A stretch of DNA of 64,000 bases from Bradyrhizobium sp. CCBAU 51765 (GCF_015291725.1 NZ_CP030038.1:2345001-2409000); one strand, 5' to 3'. Positions 1 through 9,295 are shown, counted from the first letter of the stretch. The notes: generated from the letters alone by a model not told the origin. Numbers and translations: made by a program.

Positions 1-428
1 TGCAAAGCATGATTGCTGAAGGCGTGTTCGCCAAGTTTCCAGATCTGAAGGTCGTGGCCATCGAGTCCGGCCTGACCTGGCTCAGCGGCTACATCTGGCG
101 TGCCGACAAGACCTGGAAGGGGGTTCGCGCCGAAGTGCCATGGGTGACGAAGGCGCCATCGGAGATCATTCGTAGTCACGTTCGCTTCACCGTGCAGCCG
201 ATCGATGCCGCCGACGAACGCGAGGCGATCGCGCGGCTGGTCGATCACATGAAGTCGGACAGCCTTTTCCTGTTCTCGACCGACTATCCGCACTGGCAGT
301 TCGACGAAGATGCGGCCCTTCCGCCGGGACTTCCCGACGAACTGTTCCGCAAGATCGTGAGCGAGAACGCGCTCGCCACCTATCCGCGCTTGTCGAAGGC
401 CAATCAGATCATGGAGATTGCGCTATGA
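1..428 (+). CDS. Amidohydrolase-2 family protein, C-terminal part (cut by window edge)
   Basis: The reading frame is open from the left edge, so the true start lies upstream and only about 140 C-terminal residues are visible. The segment EGVFAKFPDLKVV and the later TDYPHW motif (near position 280) match the end of the metal-dependent amidohydrolase_2 (TIM-barrel) family, where the Asp of the TDxP motif is a metal ligand. It aligns clearly with the downstream gene at 425-1531 (EGVFERFPKLRVV, ATDYPHWDFD), so the two are tandem paralogues. The stop overlaps the next start by 4 bp (ATGA), which suggests translational coupling. Members hydrolyse or decarboxylate cyclic and aromatic acids. The substrate here is unknown. 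Confidence 0.85.
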   Translation, partial: QSMIAEGVFAKFPDLKVVAIESGLTWLSGYIWRADKTWKGVRAEVPWVTKAPSEIIRSHVRFTVQPIDAADEREAIARLVDHMKSDSLFLFSTDYPHWQFDEDAALPPGLPDELFRKIVSENALATYPRLSKANQIMEIAL

Positions 429-1531
429 GCATCGTCGATGTGGAGCGAGAGCAAGGGGCGAAATACAAGCTCAAAGTCATCGATTGCGATATCCATCCGG
501 CCATGACGTCCTGGAAGGAAGTTCATCCTTATCTGGAGCAGCGGTGGATCGAGCATCTGACGGTGTACGGCAGCCATCTGCGCCACGCCTTTTCGGAGGC
601 GCTGTCGCATCCGCGAATGTCGCCCGATGCGGCCCGGGTCGATGCCTATCCGGAGGAGGGTGGTCCCCCGGGGTCGAGCCTGGACATGCTGCAGAAGCAG
701 CACCTCGATCCGAACGGGGTTGAGATCGGGATGCTGATTCCCTTGCGCTGGAATCCGGGCAGCCAGCGCAATCTCGATCTCGGCGTCGCGCTGACACGGG
801 CGATGAATACCTGGCAGGTCGAGCGCTGGATCAGGAACGAACCGCGGCTACGCGCCTCCGTCCTCGTCGCGCAGGAGGACACAGAAGGCGCGGTCGCCGA
901 AATCGATGCTCGCGGCGGCGACCCCAACTTCACGCAGATACTTCTCCTGCCGCGCACCGACGAGCCGCTCGGACGGCGGCGCTACTGGCCGATTTTCGAG
1001 GCGGCCGTGCGCAATGACCTTCCGATCACCATTCACGTCGGCGGCACCGGAGGCCACCCATCGACCTCCGGCGGCTGGTCCTCCTATTACATGGAAGAGC
1101 ACAACATGGTCGCGCAGGCGATGCAGGCGGTGCTGGCGAGCCTCGTGTTCGAGGGCGTATTCGAGCGCTTCCCCAAACTGCGGGTCGTGATCATGGAGGG
1201 CGGTCTCGGCTGGATACCCTCGTTCTGCGCTCGCATGGACAAGAACTGGAGCAGGATGCGGAGCGAGGTGCCGAACGTGCAGCGGCCGCCGTCCGAATAC
1301 GTCCGCGAACATGTGTGGTTCACGACGCAGCCGATGGAGGAACCGGGAAGCTCGGCCGCGCTGCTCGACCTGTTCGATCGGATCGGGTGGGATCGGCTGC
1401 TGTTTGCTACAGATTATCCGCACTGGGATTTCGACGATCCGCGCACCGCGTTCAAGACGAATCTGACGGAGGCGCAGCGCCATCAGCTGCTCTACGGCAA
1501 CGCCCGTCATTTCTACGGGCTCGACAAATGA
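425..1531 (+). CDS. Amidohydrolase-2 family metal-dependent hydrolase/decarboxylase
   Basis: This is a complete 368-residue amidohydrolase_2 protein. The N-terminal CDIHP motif supplies the D-x-H metal-binding strand, a His sits mid-protein in GTGGHPS, and ATDYPHW near the C-terminus holds the conserved Asp and a His. It starts with an ATGA overlap with the upstream paralogue, and its own stop overlaps the Rieske gene start, so the three are almost certainly one transcript. Family members include ACMSD, gamma-resorcylate decarboxylase and hydrolases of cyclic compounds. Two adjacent paralogues may act on successive intermediates or form a heteromer, which is inference. The exact reaction is not determinable. 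Confidence 0.88.
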   Translation: MSIVDVEREQGAKYKLKVIDCDIHPAMTSWKEVHPYLEQRWIEHLTVYGSHLRHAFSEALSHPRMSPDAARVDAYPEEGGPPGSSLDMLQKQHLDPNGVEIGMLIPLRWNPGSQRNLDLGVALTRAMNTWQVERWIRNEPRLRASVLVAQEDTEGAVAEIDARGGDPNFTQILLLPRTDEPLGRRRYWPIFEAAVRNDLPITIHVGGTGGHPSTSGGWSSYYMEEHNMVAQAMQAVLASLVFEGVFERFPKLRVVIMEGGLGWIPSFCARMDKNWSRMRSEVPNVQRPPSEYVREHVWFTTQPMEEPGSSAALLDLFDRIGWDRLLFATDYPHWDFDDPRTAFKTNLTEAQRHQLLYGNARHFYGLDK

Positions 1532-1941
1532 CCCGCCACATCGTTGCCACGGTCGATCAAATCCCCCCGGGTGAGCGCATGCTGGTGACCATCGGCAACC
1601 GGGAAATCGGCATCTTCAACGTGGCCGGCGAATATTTTGCCGTCGGGAACCGCTGCCCCCACAACGGCGCGTCTCTGTGCAAGGGGCGGATCGTCGGCCT
1701 GGTCGAAGCCCGCGAGCCGGGCTCCTACCAGTTCAGTCGGCGCGGCGAACTCGTGCGGTGTCCCTGGCACGGCTGGGAGTTCGATCTTCGCACCGGCAAG
1801 TCGCGCTGCGAGCCAGATCGGACCAGGGTGCGCAGCTACGAGGCGAAGGTCGAGCCGGGCGCAGTCCTGACTGACGATACGCTCAGGGCTGAAACATTTC
1901 CGGTCTCGATCGACCGGCAATACGTCGTCGTGGACGTCTGA
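1528..1941 (+). CDS. Rieske (2Fe-2S) ferredoxin-like protein
   Basis: This small protein (137 residues) contains both halves of a Rieske cluster site: C-P-H in RCPHNGA (about residue 38-44) and C-P-W-H-G-W (about 73-78), spaced as in ferredoxin-type Rieske proteins. No catalytic mononuclear-iron domain follows, so it is an electron carrier or a small subunit rather than a full oxygenase. The ATG at 1528 overlaps the upstream stop (ATGA), and a longer in-frame extension was rejected for that reason. No oxygenase alpha subunit is visible within the window next to it. The partner may lie upstream of the window, or the protein may serve the amidohydrolases. Confidence 0.88.
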   Translation: MTRHIVATVDQIPPGERMLVTIGNREIGIFNVAGEYFAVGNRCPHNGASLCKGRIVGLVEAREPGSYQFSRRGELVRCPWHGWEFDLRTGKSRCEPDRTRVRSYEAKVEPGAVLTDDTLRAETFPVSIDRQYVVVDV

Positions 1942-1986
1942 CAGCCGCTATGGGGTGGATCAAACGAATTGGTGGGAGGAGAGGTC

Positions 1987-2997
1987 ATGCGAATGCTGCT
2001 GAAGGCCGCAATTGTCGCTTGTCTTATGGGTTGCGCGTTGCCGGCTAGAGCCCAGGACTCCTGGCAACCCGTCATCGATGCCGCCAGGAAGGAGGGTAAG
2101 CTCGTCATTTACGACATGGCCCTCGGCGCGCCGTACTTTATCGCGGTCCTGAAATCGTTCGAGGCCAAATACGGCATCCCGGTCGAAAGCCTCGACCTGC
2201 GCGCCAGCGAATTGGCCGAGCGCATCCGGACCGAGCAGTCGGCCGGACGCTATCTCGGCGACGTCGAAATGATCACTTCGACCATGATCGAGGAGCAGCG
2301 CCAGAACGGCGATTTCATCGAAAAGCTCCCGGATATCCCGAACGCTCGCAATTTGCGGCCGCCGTTCCGCGCTACCGAGTACAGCGTACCGGTCTTTGTC
2401 CAGCCGATGGGTATTCTGATCAATACACGGCTGGTGAAGGATGCGGACATTCCGGTGAGCTGGAACGATCTCACCGATCCGAAATGGAAGGGCAAGATCC
2501 TGTCGGACGACATGCGTCCCTTGGGCAGTGGCAACACGATGTTTGCCATCCTGGAGCACCAGATGGGCGCCGACTTCAATCCAAAGCTCGCCGAACAGAA
2601 GCCGGTCTTCAGCCGCGACATGCGCAACGACGCGCGACGGGTCGCCCGCGGCGAATTCGCGATCTACGTACCTCAGATCTTTGCCTTCACGTCGGACCTC
2701 AAGGGATTGCCGGTCAAGGTCGTCGTGCCGAAGGAGGGCGCTCCCTACGCACAGATGGAGTTGGCTGTGCTCAAGAATGCGCCGCACCCGAACGCGGCGC
2801 GGCTGTTCATCCAGCACTTCTTGTCACCGGAGTCGCAGCTGATTTATGCCAACGCCTGGATGCCGCCCGTGGTCGCGGGTGTTGCTGAGCGCGCCAATCC
2901 CGACGCGCAACCCTTTGCGGAGGCAAAGTTGATAGGTCCGGCGAAGCTCGCCGAGCGGTCGTCCATGATGGCATTGGCCAAGAAGCTCTATCCGTAA
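1987..2997 (+). CDS. ABC transporter substrate-binding protein, iron/2-aminoethylphosphonate-type family
   Basis: This 336-residue periplasmic solute-binding protein has an N-terminal signal peptide (MRMLLKAAIVACLMGC then ALPARAQD, cleavage probably after ARA). The ATG at 1987 has GGAGGAG directly upstream at a good spacing, so the earlier in-frame GTG-type start is not needed. The sequence has the VIYDMALG and FVQPMGILINTRL pattern of family-1 solute-binding proteins (FbpA/AfuA/PhnS-like). The permease and ATPase follow within 15 bp, giving a complete importer. The ligand could be iron, a phosphonate or an organic acid. Its coupling to amidohydrolases favours an organic ligand, but this is inference. 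Confidence 0.85.
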   Translation: MRMLLKAAIVACLMGCALPARAQDSWQPVIDAARKEGKLVIYDMALGAPYFIAVLKSFEAKYGIPVESLDLRASELAERIRTEQSAGRYLGDVEMITSTMIEEQRQNGDFIEKLPDIPNARNLRPPFRATEYSVPVFVQPMGILINTRLVKDADIPVSWNDLTDPKWKGKILSDDMRPLGSGNTMFAILEHQMGADFNPKLAEQKPVFSRDMRNDARRVARGEFAIYVPQIFAFTSDLKGLPVKVVVPKEGAPYAQMELAVLKNAPHPNAARLFIQHFLSPESQLIYANAWMPPVVAGVAERANPDAQPFAEAKLIGPAKLAERSSMMALAKKLYP

Positions 2998-3008
2998 AGA
3001 TCGGCATA

Positions 3009-4775
3009 ATGGCGTTATCTGTGGATGATCGGGTGGGAGAGGTCGGCAAGGCGCCAGTTGCGGCCGGCCTGCAGGTCCGGCTGCGCCGGCTGCAGACAGG
3101 TCCAACCAGCCGGGCGACGGCTCTGGTCGTGCTCGTCGCGGTGTTGGGATTTCTGTCCGTTTATCCGTTGTCGATGCTGCTCTATGGCAGCCTGCACTCG
3201 ACACCACCGGGCATGGCGGGAACGTTCAACCTCGACGGTTACCAGCAGGTCTTGACCCCGGAAAGCCTGCTGACCCTGCTGAACACGATCGGCATATCGT
3301 TCGCCAAGACCATCCCTTCGGTCGTGCTTGCGGTCATGCTGGCCTGGATCCTGGCGCGCACCGACACGCCGTTCCGCGGAACGCTGGAGGTGCTGGTTAC
3401 GCTGCCGTTCTTCATCCCGCCGATCCTGACCGCCATGGCCTGGGGCATGCTGGGCAATCCGCAAGTGGGGCTGCTCAATCAGCTCTATCAATGGATCACG
3501 GGATCCACGGATTCTCCAATCAACGTCTATTCGTATGGCGGGGTGGTCTGGCACATGATGCAGTACTCCGTGCCGTTCCTTTTCCTGCTCATCGTCGACG
3601 CGTTCCGGGCTATGGATCCGAGCTTGGAAGAGGCGGCACGCATGTGCGGCGCGTCGCGCTGGCGGACCTTCCGGACGGTGACATTGCAGCTCATGCTGCC
3701 CGCGCTGACGAGCGGTGCAATCCTGAGCTTCATCCGCGGCATCGAGAATTTCGAGTCGCCGCTGTTTTTCGGAACGCCTGCCGGAATCCGCGTCATCACG
3801 ACCGAGATCTACGACTCGATCAACCAGCGCTCGCCGCCGCAATATCAATACGCGACCGCAGCAAGCTTCGTCATCATGGCGCTCTTGTTCCTGATCGTGC
3901 TGCTGCAATGGCGGCTGTTGCGAGGGCGGAGCTTCGTCACCGTCAGCGGCAAGGGCTATTCGCCCGGGGTCATTAAGCTCGGAAGCTGGCGATGGGCGAC
4001 CTTCAGCTTCTGCGTGCTGTTTTTTGTCGTGACGGTGGTGCTTCCGCTCGGCCAGCTGTTGATCGGGTCGTTCTTCAAGTTTTTTGGCTTCTACGAATGG
4101 GACATGCTGACGCTTGACCATTACCGGAACGTCTTTGGCAGCTCGGAATTCTGGCGCGGCTTCCGGAATACGATGCTGCTGGGGCTGATCGGCGCCACCC
4201 TGACCATGGTCCTGGGTGGCGCAGTCGCCTACATCTCCGTCCGAACCAAATGGCGTGGACGCTCGCTGATCGATGCCATGGCCTGGCTGCCATGGATGAT
4301 GCCCGGTATCGTGCTCGGCGTCGGTTTCCTCTGGGGCTTTGCCCTGCTGCCCCACGCGATCCCGATCTACGGCACGATCTGGGCGCTGTTGCTCGCCTAC
4401 ATCTCCCTGGGCACGCCACTGTCGGTCCGCGTGATGTCCAGCGCCTATGCCCAGCTCTCCTACGATCTGGAGGAGTGCTCGCGCGTCCACGGCGCAAGCT
4501 GGCTGCAAACGATGTGGCGGATCATAATCGCGTTGGCGTGGCCGTCCTTCGCCGTCGGCTGGGTGCTGGTGTTCTTCGGGATCATGCGCGAACTCAGTGC
4601 CTCCGTGCTGCTCTATTCAGTCGGTTCCGAGGTCCTGTCTGTGGTGCTGCTGAAGCTGTGGGCCAACGGTAACGCCGAGCAGGTGAGCGTGATCGGCTTG
4701 ATGATGATGGCGCTCGTCATCCTGTTTCGATGGGTGCAACTCAGGCTCTTGAGGCCACGCGTCGGCGCGTTATGA
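3009..4775 (+). CDS. ABC transporter permease, fused two-domain (FbpB-like)
   Basis: This 588-residue inner-membrane protein carries two tandem BPD_transp_1 permease domains. The two EAA loops that dock to the ATPase are visible: EEAARMCGASRWRTF (about residue 210) and EECSRVHGASWLQTM (about residue 490). About twelve hydrophobic segments are spread along the chain. Such duplicated permeases are typical of iron(III) and aminoethylphosphonate importers, where one polypeptide forms the whole channel. It lies 11 bp after the binding-protein stop and 14 bp before the ATPase start, so it is part of one operon. Confidence 0.92.
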   Translation: MALSVDDRVGEVGKAPVAAGLQVRLRRLQTGPTSRATALVVLVAVLGFLSVYPLSMLLYGSLHSTPPGMAGTFNLDGYQQVLTPESLLTLLNTIGISFAKTIPSVVLAVMLAWILARTDTPFRGTLEVLVTLPFFIPPILTAMAWGMLGNPQVGLLNQLYQWITGSTDSPINVYSYGGVVWHMMQYSVPFLFLLIVDAFRAMDPSLEEAARMCGASRWRTFRTVTLQLMLPALTSGAILSFIRGIENFESPLFFGTPAGIRVITTEIYDSINQRSPPQYQYATAASFVIMALLFLIVLLQWRLLRGRSFVTVSGKGYSPGVIKLGSWRWATFSFCVLFFVVTVVLPLGQLLIGSFFKFFGFYEWDMLTLDHYRNVFGSSEFWRGFRNTMLLGLIGATLTMVLGGAVAYISVRTKWRGRSLIDAMAWLPWMMPGIVLGVGFLWGFALLPHAIPIYGTIWALLLAYISLGTPLSVRVMSSAYAQLSYDLEECSRVHGASWLQTMWRIIIALAWPSFAVGWVLVFFGIMRELSASVLLYSVGSEVLSVVLLKLWANGNAEQVSVIGLMMMALVILFRWVQLRLLRPRVGAL

Positions 4776-4789
4776 GAAGGAGATCCGCC

Positions 4790-5905
4790 ATGTCAGAGGT
4801 CGTTCTCGAGAAGGTCAGTCGGAACTTTGGCAATTTCGCAGCTGTCGCCGATGTCGATCTGCGCGTCAACCAGGGCGAATTCGTCACGCTGCTCGGGCCC
4901 TCCGGCTGCGGCAAGACCACGACGCTGCGCATGGTTGCGGGTCTCGAACCAAATTCGGGTGGCCGCATCTCGATCGGCAGCGAGGTTGTCAGCGATGCCG
5001 GGCGCGGCATCTTCGTGCCGTCGGAGCGGCGGCGTCTCGGCATGGTGTTCCAGTCATACGCGATATGGCCGCATATGAGCGTTTTCGAGAACGTGGCCTA
5101 TCCGCTGCGGGTCCGCCGCTGCCCCAACGCTGAAATCCAGGAGGCGGTGGCGCGGACCCTGCGCTTGGTCGAGATGGAGAGATTCGCGGATCGCCCGGCA
5201 CCAGCCCTGTCCGGAGGTCAACAGCAGCGCGTCGCCATCGCGCGGGCGCTCGTGTTCGAGCCGAAAGTGCTTCTGCTCGACGAGCCGCTGAGCAACCTCG
5301 ATGCAAAGCTCCGGCTGCAGATGGGCGACGAGTTTCGCGCTATCCAGAAACGGCTCGGCATGACGACGTTGTATGTCACGCATGATCAATCCGAAGCGAT
5401 GGCGCTGTCGGATCGGGTGGTTGTGATGGACCGTGGTCGCATCCAGCAGATCGGAGCACCGGAGGAAATCTATCGATTTCCAGCCAGCCGTACCGTGGCT
5501 GCGTTCTTCGGCACGCCAAATCTGCTCGACGCTGAAGTCAAGGCATGCACAAGGATCGATGGCCGCCGCGTAAGGCTGGATGTTGTGGGGCAGGGTTGGG
5601 GTGGTCGCTGTGAGGCCGCGCACGAGGCGCGTCCCGGGCAAGCAGTCACCGTCATGGTGCGGCCGGAAGATGCCCGGATCGCGTCCGCCGGCTCGGATGC
5701 CGGTGATCAGGAATTACGCTGGTCTGGGAGGATCGCCCATTCGACGTTCCGTGGAGCGACTCGATCGATCGTGGTGCAGACTGATAATGGTCAACTCAAT
5801 GTCGATATGTCCGCTTTCGATGCTCATGCGATCGGGGACAATGTGAATGTGGTCGTGTCACAACGCGCGGCCTGGGCCGTCCCGCGAGGAGATGTTACGG
5901 CTTGA
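4790..5905 (+). CDS. ABC transporter ATP-binding protein (FbpC/PotA type)
   Basis: This 371-residue ATPase has Walker A GPSGCGKTT (about residues 37-45), the signature LSGGQQQR, Walker B VLLLDEPLS and the H-loop THDQSEAMALS. A C-terminal TOBE-like regulatory region follows, as usual in the CUT1/Fbp/Pot group. The ATG at 4790 is preceded by GAGAAGGAG, which fixes the start against a longer in-frame extension. It is the last gene of the plus-strand operon that begins before the window. Its 3' end overlaps the 3' end of the opposing lyase gene by 11 bp, so the two operons converge with no spacer for a terminator. Confidence 0.93.
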   Translation: MSEVVLEKVSRNFGNFAAVADVDLRVNQGEFVTLLGPSGCGKTTTLRMVAGLEPNSGGRISIGSEVVSDAGRGIFVPSERRRLGMVFQSYAIWPHMSVFENVAYPLRVRRCPNAEIQEAVARTLRLVEMERFADRPAPALSGGQQQRVAIARALVFEPKVLLLDEPLSNLDAKLRLQMGDEFRAIQKRLGMTTLYVTHDQSEAMALSDRVVVMDRGRIQQIGAPEEIYRFPASRTVAAFFGTPNLLDAEVKACTRIDGRRVRLDVVGQGWGGRCEAAHEARPGQAVTVMVRPEDARIASAGSDAGDQELRWSGRIAHSTFRGATRSIVVQTDNGQLNVDMSAFDAHAIGDNVNVVVSQRAAWAVPRGDVTA

Positions 5906-6797
5906 AAGGCGGGTGCCCTCGCAAGAGCCGCCCGACAGGCGTCATTCCGCCCTGGGAGGCCGCAAGAATAAGGCGGGCCTGCTTCAGATGGGGGGCATCG
6001 AGCATAACGCCGTCGAGCTGCACTGCGCCCTTCCCGCCGCTTTCGAATGCAGCGATAACGCGTCCAGCCCAGCGGCGCTCCTCGTCCGTCGGCGCGAAAC
6101 AGCGGTTGATGATTTCGACTTGAGATGGGTGAATCGCGGCCTTGCCTGAAAAGCCGTCACGGCGGGCCGCATCGGCCTCGCGGATCAGGCCATCGCCATC
6201 GCGAAAGTCGGTGAAGACCGCGTCGATCGGCGCCACGCCTGCGGCCCGCGCCGCCAGCAGGCAGAGGTTCCGCGCCATCAGAAACGGCGCCGTATAGCGG
6301 CTTTGATCGTCGCGATTGGCGGTTGCGCCGATCGCTGCCGACAGATCCTCGCCGCCCCACATCAACCCGGCGAGCCGCGGATGCCGCCAGGATTTCGCCG
6401 CGAGCGACAGCGTGGAGGACGGAGTTTCGGTGCAGACCACGATGATCCCGGTCGCGCCCTTGTTGGCCCGGGGCTCGTGGCGATCGACAAACTCGCTCAG
6501 CCTGATGACATCTTCCGGTCCCGACGATTTGGGCAACACGAGACCGTCCGGCGCCGCGGGGAGGATCGCTTCCACATCCTCCCGGCACCAGGCGGTATCG
6601 AGCGAATTGACGCGCACGAAGCGCCGTGGACCGGTGCTTGCGCCGGCGAGCGTTTCGACAACGAGCCTGCGCGCCTCCGGCTTGGCGTCGGGATGAATGG
6701 CGTCCTCGAGGTCGAGGATGATGACGTCGGCGCGGCTTGCCGTCGCCTTGGCAATCATCTTCGCTGAATTGCCAGGAACGAACAGCAACGAGCGCAT
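5895..6797 (-). CDS. HpcH/HpaI-family CoA-ester lyase (CitE/citramalyl-CoA lyase-like)
   Basis: This 300-residue TIM-barrel enzyme begins MRSLLFVPGNSAKM, the usual start of CitE-type beta subunits and of malyl-/citramalyl-CoA lyases. DVIILDLEDAI supplies conserved acidic residues, and the GEDLSAAIG and KAAIHPSQVEIIN motifs are characteristic. It lacks partner citrate-lyase alpha and gamma genes, so it should act directly on a free CoA thioester, cleaving a beta-hydroxyacyl-CoA to acetyl-CoA plus pyruvate or glyoxylate, or the reverse. It overlaps the MaoC hydratase start by one base. The MaoC + CitE pairing resembles itaconyl-CoA hydratase + citramalyl-CoA lyase modules. Substrate assignment is inference. 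Confidence 0.88.
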   Translation of the reverse strand: MRSLLFVPGNSAKMIAKATASRADVIILDLEDAIHPDAKPEARRLVVETLAGASTGPRRFVRVNSLDTAWCREDVEAILPAAPDGLVLPKSSGPEDVIRLSEFVDRHEPRANKGATGIIVVCTETPSSTLSLAAKSWRHPRLAGLMWGGEDLSAAIGATANRDDQSRYTAPFLMARNLCLLAARAAGVAPIDAVFTDFRDGDGLIREADAARRDGFSGKAAIHPSQVEIINRCFAPTDEERRWAGRVIAAFESGGKGAVQLDGVMLDAPHLKQARLILAASQGGMTPVGRLLRGHPPFKP

Positions 6798-7255
6798 CAG
6801 GCCGCCTTCGGCCGCCTGCGCATGAGCGCCGCGCGCTCGCAGGTCGCCACGACATCGCCGTTCTGGTTCGTCATCTCGTGGTAGAAGTTCACGATGCCTT
6901 CGTTGGGGCGCGACTTGCTTTCGCGTTTTGAGCGGACGATGGTTCGCACCTTCACCGAGTCGCCCTGGAATAGCGGTTTCGGAAAGCGCACGTCGGTCAT
7001 GCCGAGATTGGCCAGCGTCGTGTTGAGAGTGGTGTCGTTGACGGTCATGCCGATCAGAAGGCCAAGCGTGAACAGGCTGTTCACCAGCGGCTTGCCCCAC
7101 TCCGATTTCGCCGCGTAATGCGCATCGATGTGCAGCGGCTGCACGTTCATGGTGAGCAGCGAGAACCAGACATTGTCGGTCTCGGTGATGGTGCGCGACC
7201 ATTCATGGTTGAACACCATTCCGTCGGTGAATTCCTCGAACCACAACCCCGCCAT
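6797..7255 (-). CDS. MaoC-like hot-dog acyl-CoA hydratase
   Basis: This 152-residue single hot-dog-fold protein carries the motif NVQPLHIDAHYA, equivalent to the D/N-x-x-H hydratase helix of MaoC dehydratases. GMTDVRFPKPLFQGD is the typical second half. It probably hydrates or dehydrates an enoyl-/hydroxyacyl-CoA with a carboxylated chain (mesaconyl- or itaconyl-CoA hydratase-like). This is inferred from the translationally coupled CitE-like lyase downstream (TGATG overlap) and the carboxylase upstream, which it also touches at 7255. It is one of two MaoC paralogues in this operon, and the other (10932-11384) is distinct in sequence. Confidence 0.85.
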   Translation of the reverse strand: MAGLWFEEFTDGMVFNHEWSRTITETDNVWFSLLTMNVQPLHIDAHYAAKSEWGKPLVNSLFTLGLLIGMTVNDTTLNTTLANLGMTDVRFPKPLFQGDSVKVRTIVRSKRESKSRPNEGIVNFYHEMTNQNGDVVATCERAALMRRRPKAA

Positions 7256-9294
7256 CAGGTCTTCTCCTCGGTTTCGTTCGGCGTTATTTCAATCAGGACG
7301 GCGCCCGCCGGGACGGTATCCCCCACGCTGCAGCGTATCTGGTCGATGCGGCCGGCGACCTGGGCTCGCAGCGTGTGGATCAGCTTCATCGCTTCCATCT
7401 GCATGACCGGCGCTCCGCGCTCTACGGTATCGCCAAGCGCCACATGGAGTTGCGAGACGACGCCGTGCAGCGGTGCCTCGATCGCGTTGCCGGACTTCTC
7501 CAGGCTCCCGTGCTCGCGCGGCATCTCGATCCGCAGTCGGATGGTCGCCGATAGCGACAGCCCTTCGCGGGCGATGCTGACGACGTTGCCTTCGCGCAGG
7601 GCGATGAAGGGGCGGCCCGAGGGGGAGGCGAGCTTGATCTCACCGCCCTCGATGAAAGGCCTGCCGAGGTCGAACGACACGCCATCGAGCTCGACGGCGA
7701 TGCCATCGCGGTTGACCAGGACCTCGGCGTCGGCTTGGCCGTATTCATCGGCGAGATGAAGCGATGCTTTCGCCGGTCGGACGGCCGCCGTGACACGGAT
7801 GGCGCTGCGGCGCTGCCAGGGGTTGACCCAGTGCGCAGCCGGCTCCGCACCATCCAGCTCCGCCCATACCACGCAGGCTGCCGCGCGCAGGCTGCGCAAT
7901 TCGTCCACATTTGGCCGCCAGCCGTCTGGAAAGGCGGTCTCGATGAAGCGCGTGGTGGCGTGGCCTTCGGCAAACAACGGCTGCCGTACGGCGTCCCGCA
8001 GGAAGGGTTGGATCGTAGGAACGCCCAGCAGCGTCAGTTCCGAAAGCCCTGTGCCGAGGCGTGTCAGAGCGGCCGCGCGATCGGGTCCCTGCGCGATCAG
8101 CTTGGCAAGCATCGAGTCGTAATAGAGGCTGACGTGCGAGCCGGTCTCGACCCCGCTGTCGAAGCGCAGGCCGTGCGGCGCGTTCACGGTCAACAATCTG
8201 CCCGTTGCGGACTGGAAGCCGAGGTCGGCGCGCTCGGCGGTGATACGCGCCTCGATCGCGTGGCCACGGGCGCGGATCTTGTCCTGCGTGAGCGGAAGTT
8301 TCTCTCCTGCCGCAGCGAGCAGTTGCCATTCGACCAGATCGATGCCGGTGACGAGCTCGGTGACGGGATGCTCGACCTGCAGGCGAGTGTTCATCTCGAG
8401 GAAATACGGCTCTTCGCTGTCCCGGTCCATGATGAACTCGACGGTTCCGGCGGAGTCGTAACCGATCGTGCGGCCAAGCTTGAGCGCGGCATCGAACAGC
8501 TTTGCGCGCACGCTGTCAGGCAGATTGGGAGCGGGGGCCTCTTCGAGGACCTTCTGGTTGTTGCGCTGCACCGAGCAGTCGCGTTCGAGCAGATGGACGA
8601 GGTTGCCCGTGCGATCGCCGGCAAGCTGCACTTCGAGATGGCGCGGGTTCATGATGAATTTCTCGAGCAGGATCGAGCCGTCGCCGAAAGCGGCTTCGGC
8701 TTCGGCCCTGGCCGCGGCAAGTGCGGTAGCGAAGTCCGCTGCGTCGTCGACGCGGCGCATGCCGCGCCCGCCACCACCTGCGGAGGCCTTGATAAGCACG
8801 GGAAAACCAATCCTGCTGGCCTCTCTTGCCAGCGTGGCTTCGCTCTGATCGTCGCCGTGATAGCCGGGCACTGTTGGCACGCCGGCGGCAGCAGCGATCC
8901 TCTTGGACTCGATCTTCGATCCCATTTGCTCGACCGCCCTTGCCGACGGGCCGACGAAGATCAGCCCGGCCGCTTCGCAGCGCTTCACGAAGGTCGCGTT
9001 TTCCGACAAGAAGCCGTAACCGGGATGGATCGCATCGGCGCCGGCCTGCCTCGCGGCCGAGAGGATCGCATCGATGTCGAGATAGCTGGCGCGCGCCGGC
9101 GGCGGACCGATCCGGATGGCCTCATCGGCGGCATTGACATGCGGCGCCTGCGCGTCGGCATCCGAAAAGACGGCGATGGTGCGGATGCCGAGACGTGCGC
9201 AGGTCCGCATGACGCGAAGCGCGATCTCGCCGCGATTGGCAATCAGGACCGAACCGATGGGGCGGGGGCTCAAGAGCAGCGACACGGGCAACAT
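7255..9294 (-). CDS. Acyl-CoA carboxylase alpha subunit: biotin carboxylase + biotin carboxyl carrier
   Basis: This 679-residue protein has an N-terminal biotin carboxylase (VLIANRGEIALRVMR, ATP-grasp region, ERDCSVQRNNQK, FLEMNTRLQVEHPVTE) and a C-terminal biotinyl domain with EAMKL, whose Lys is near residue 637. This is the architecture of propionyl-, methylcrotonyl- and geranyl-CoA carboxylase alpha subunits. The ATG at 9294 sits one base after the beta-subunit stop and gives a normal N-terminus, and a 20-residue in-frame extension into the upstream gene is unlikely. With the 9296-10897 beta subunit it should carboxylate an acyl- or enoyl-CoA using ATP and bicarbonate. The acyl group is not determinable from these motifs. 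Confidence 0.93.
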   Translation of the reverse strand: MLPVSLLLSPRPIGSVLIANRGEIALRVMRTCARLGIRTIAVFSDADAQAPHVNAADEAIRIGPPPARASYLDIDAILSAARQAGADAIHPGYGFLSENATFVKRCEAAGLIFVGPSARAVEQMGSKIESKRIAAAAGVPTVPGYHGDDQSEATLAREASRIGFPVLIKASAGGGGRGMRRVDDAADFATALAAARAEAEAAFGDGSILLEKFIMNPRHLEVQLAGDRTGNLVHLLERDCSVQRNNQKVLEEAPAPNLPDSVRAKLFDAALKLGRTIGYDSAGTVEFIMDRDSEEPYFLEMNTRLQVEHPVTELVTGIDLVEWQLLAAAGEKLPLTQDKIRARGHAIEARITAERADLGFQSATGRLLTVNAPHGLRFDSGVETGSHVSLYYDSMLAKLIAQGPDRAAALTRLGTGLSELTLLGVPTIQPFLRDAVRQPLFAEGHATTRFIETAFPDGWRPNVDELRSLRAAACVVWAELDGAEPAAHWVNPWQRRSAIRVTAAVRPAKASLHLADEYGQADAEVLVNRDGIAVELDGVSFDLGRPFIEGGEIKLASPSGRPFIALREGNVVSIAREGLSLSATIRLRIEMPREHGSLEKSGNAIEAPLHGVVSQLHVALGDTVERGAPVMQMEAMKLIHTLRAQVAGRIDQIRCSVGDTVPAGAVLIEITPNETEEKT

Positions 9295-9295
9295 C

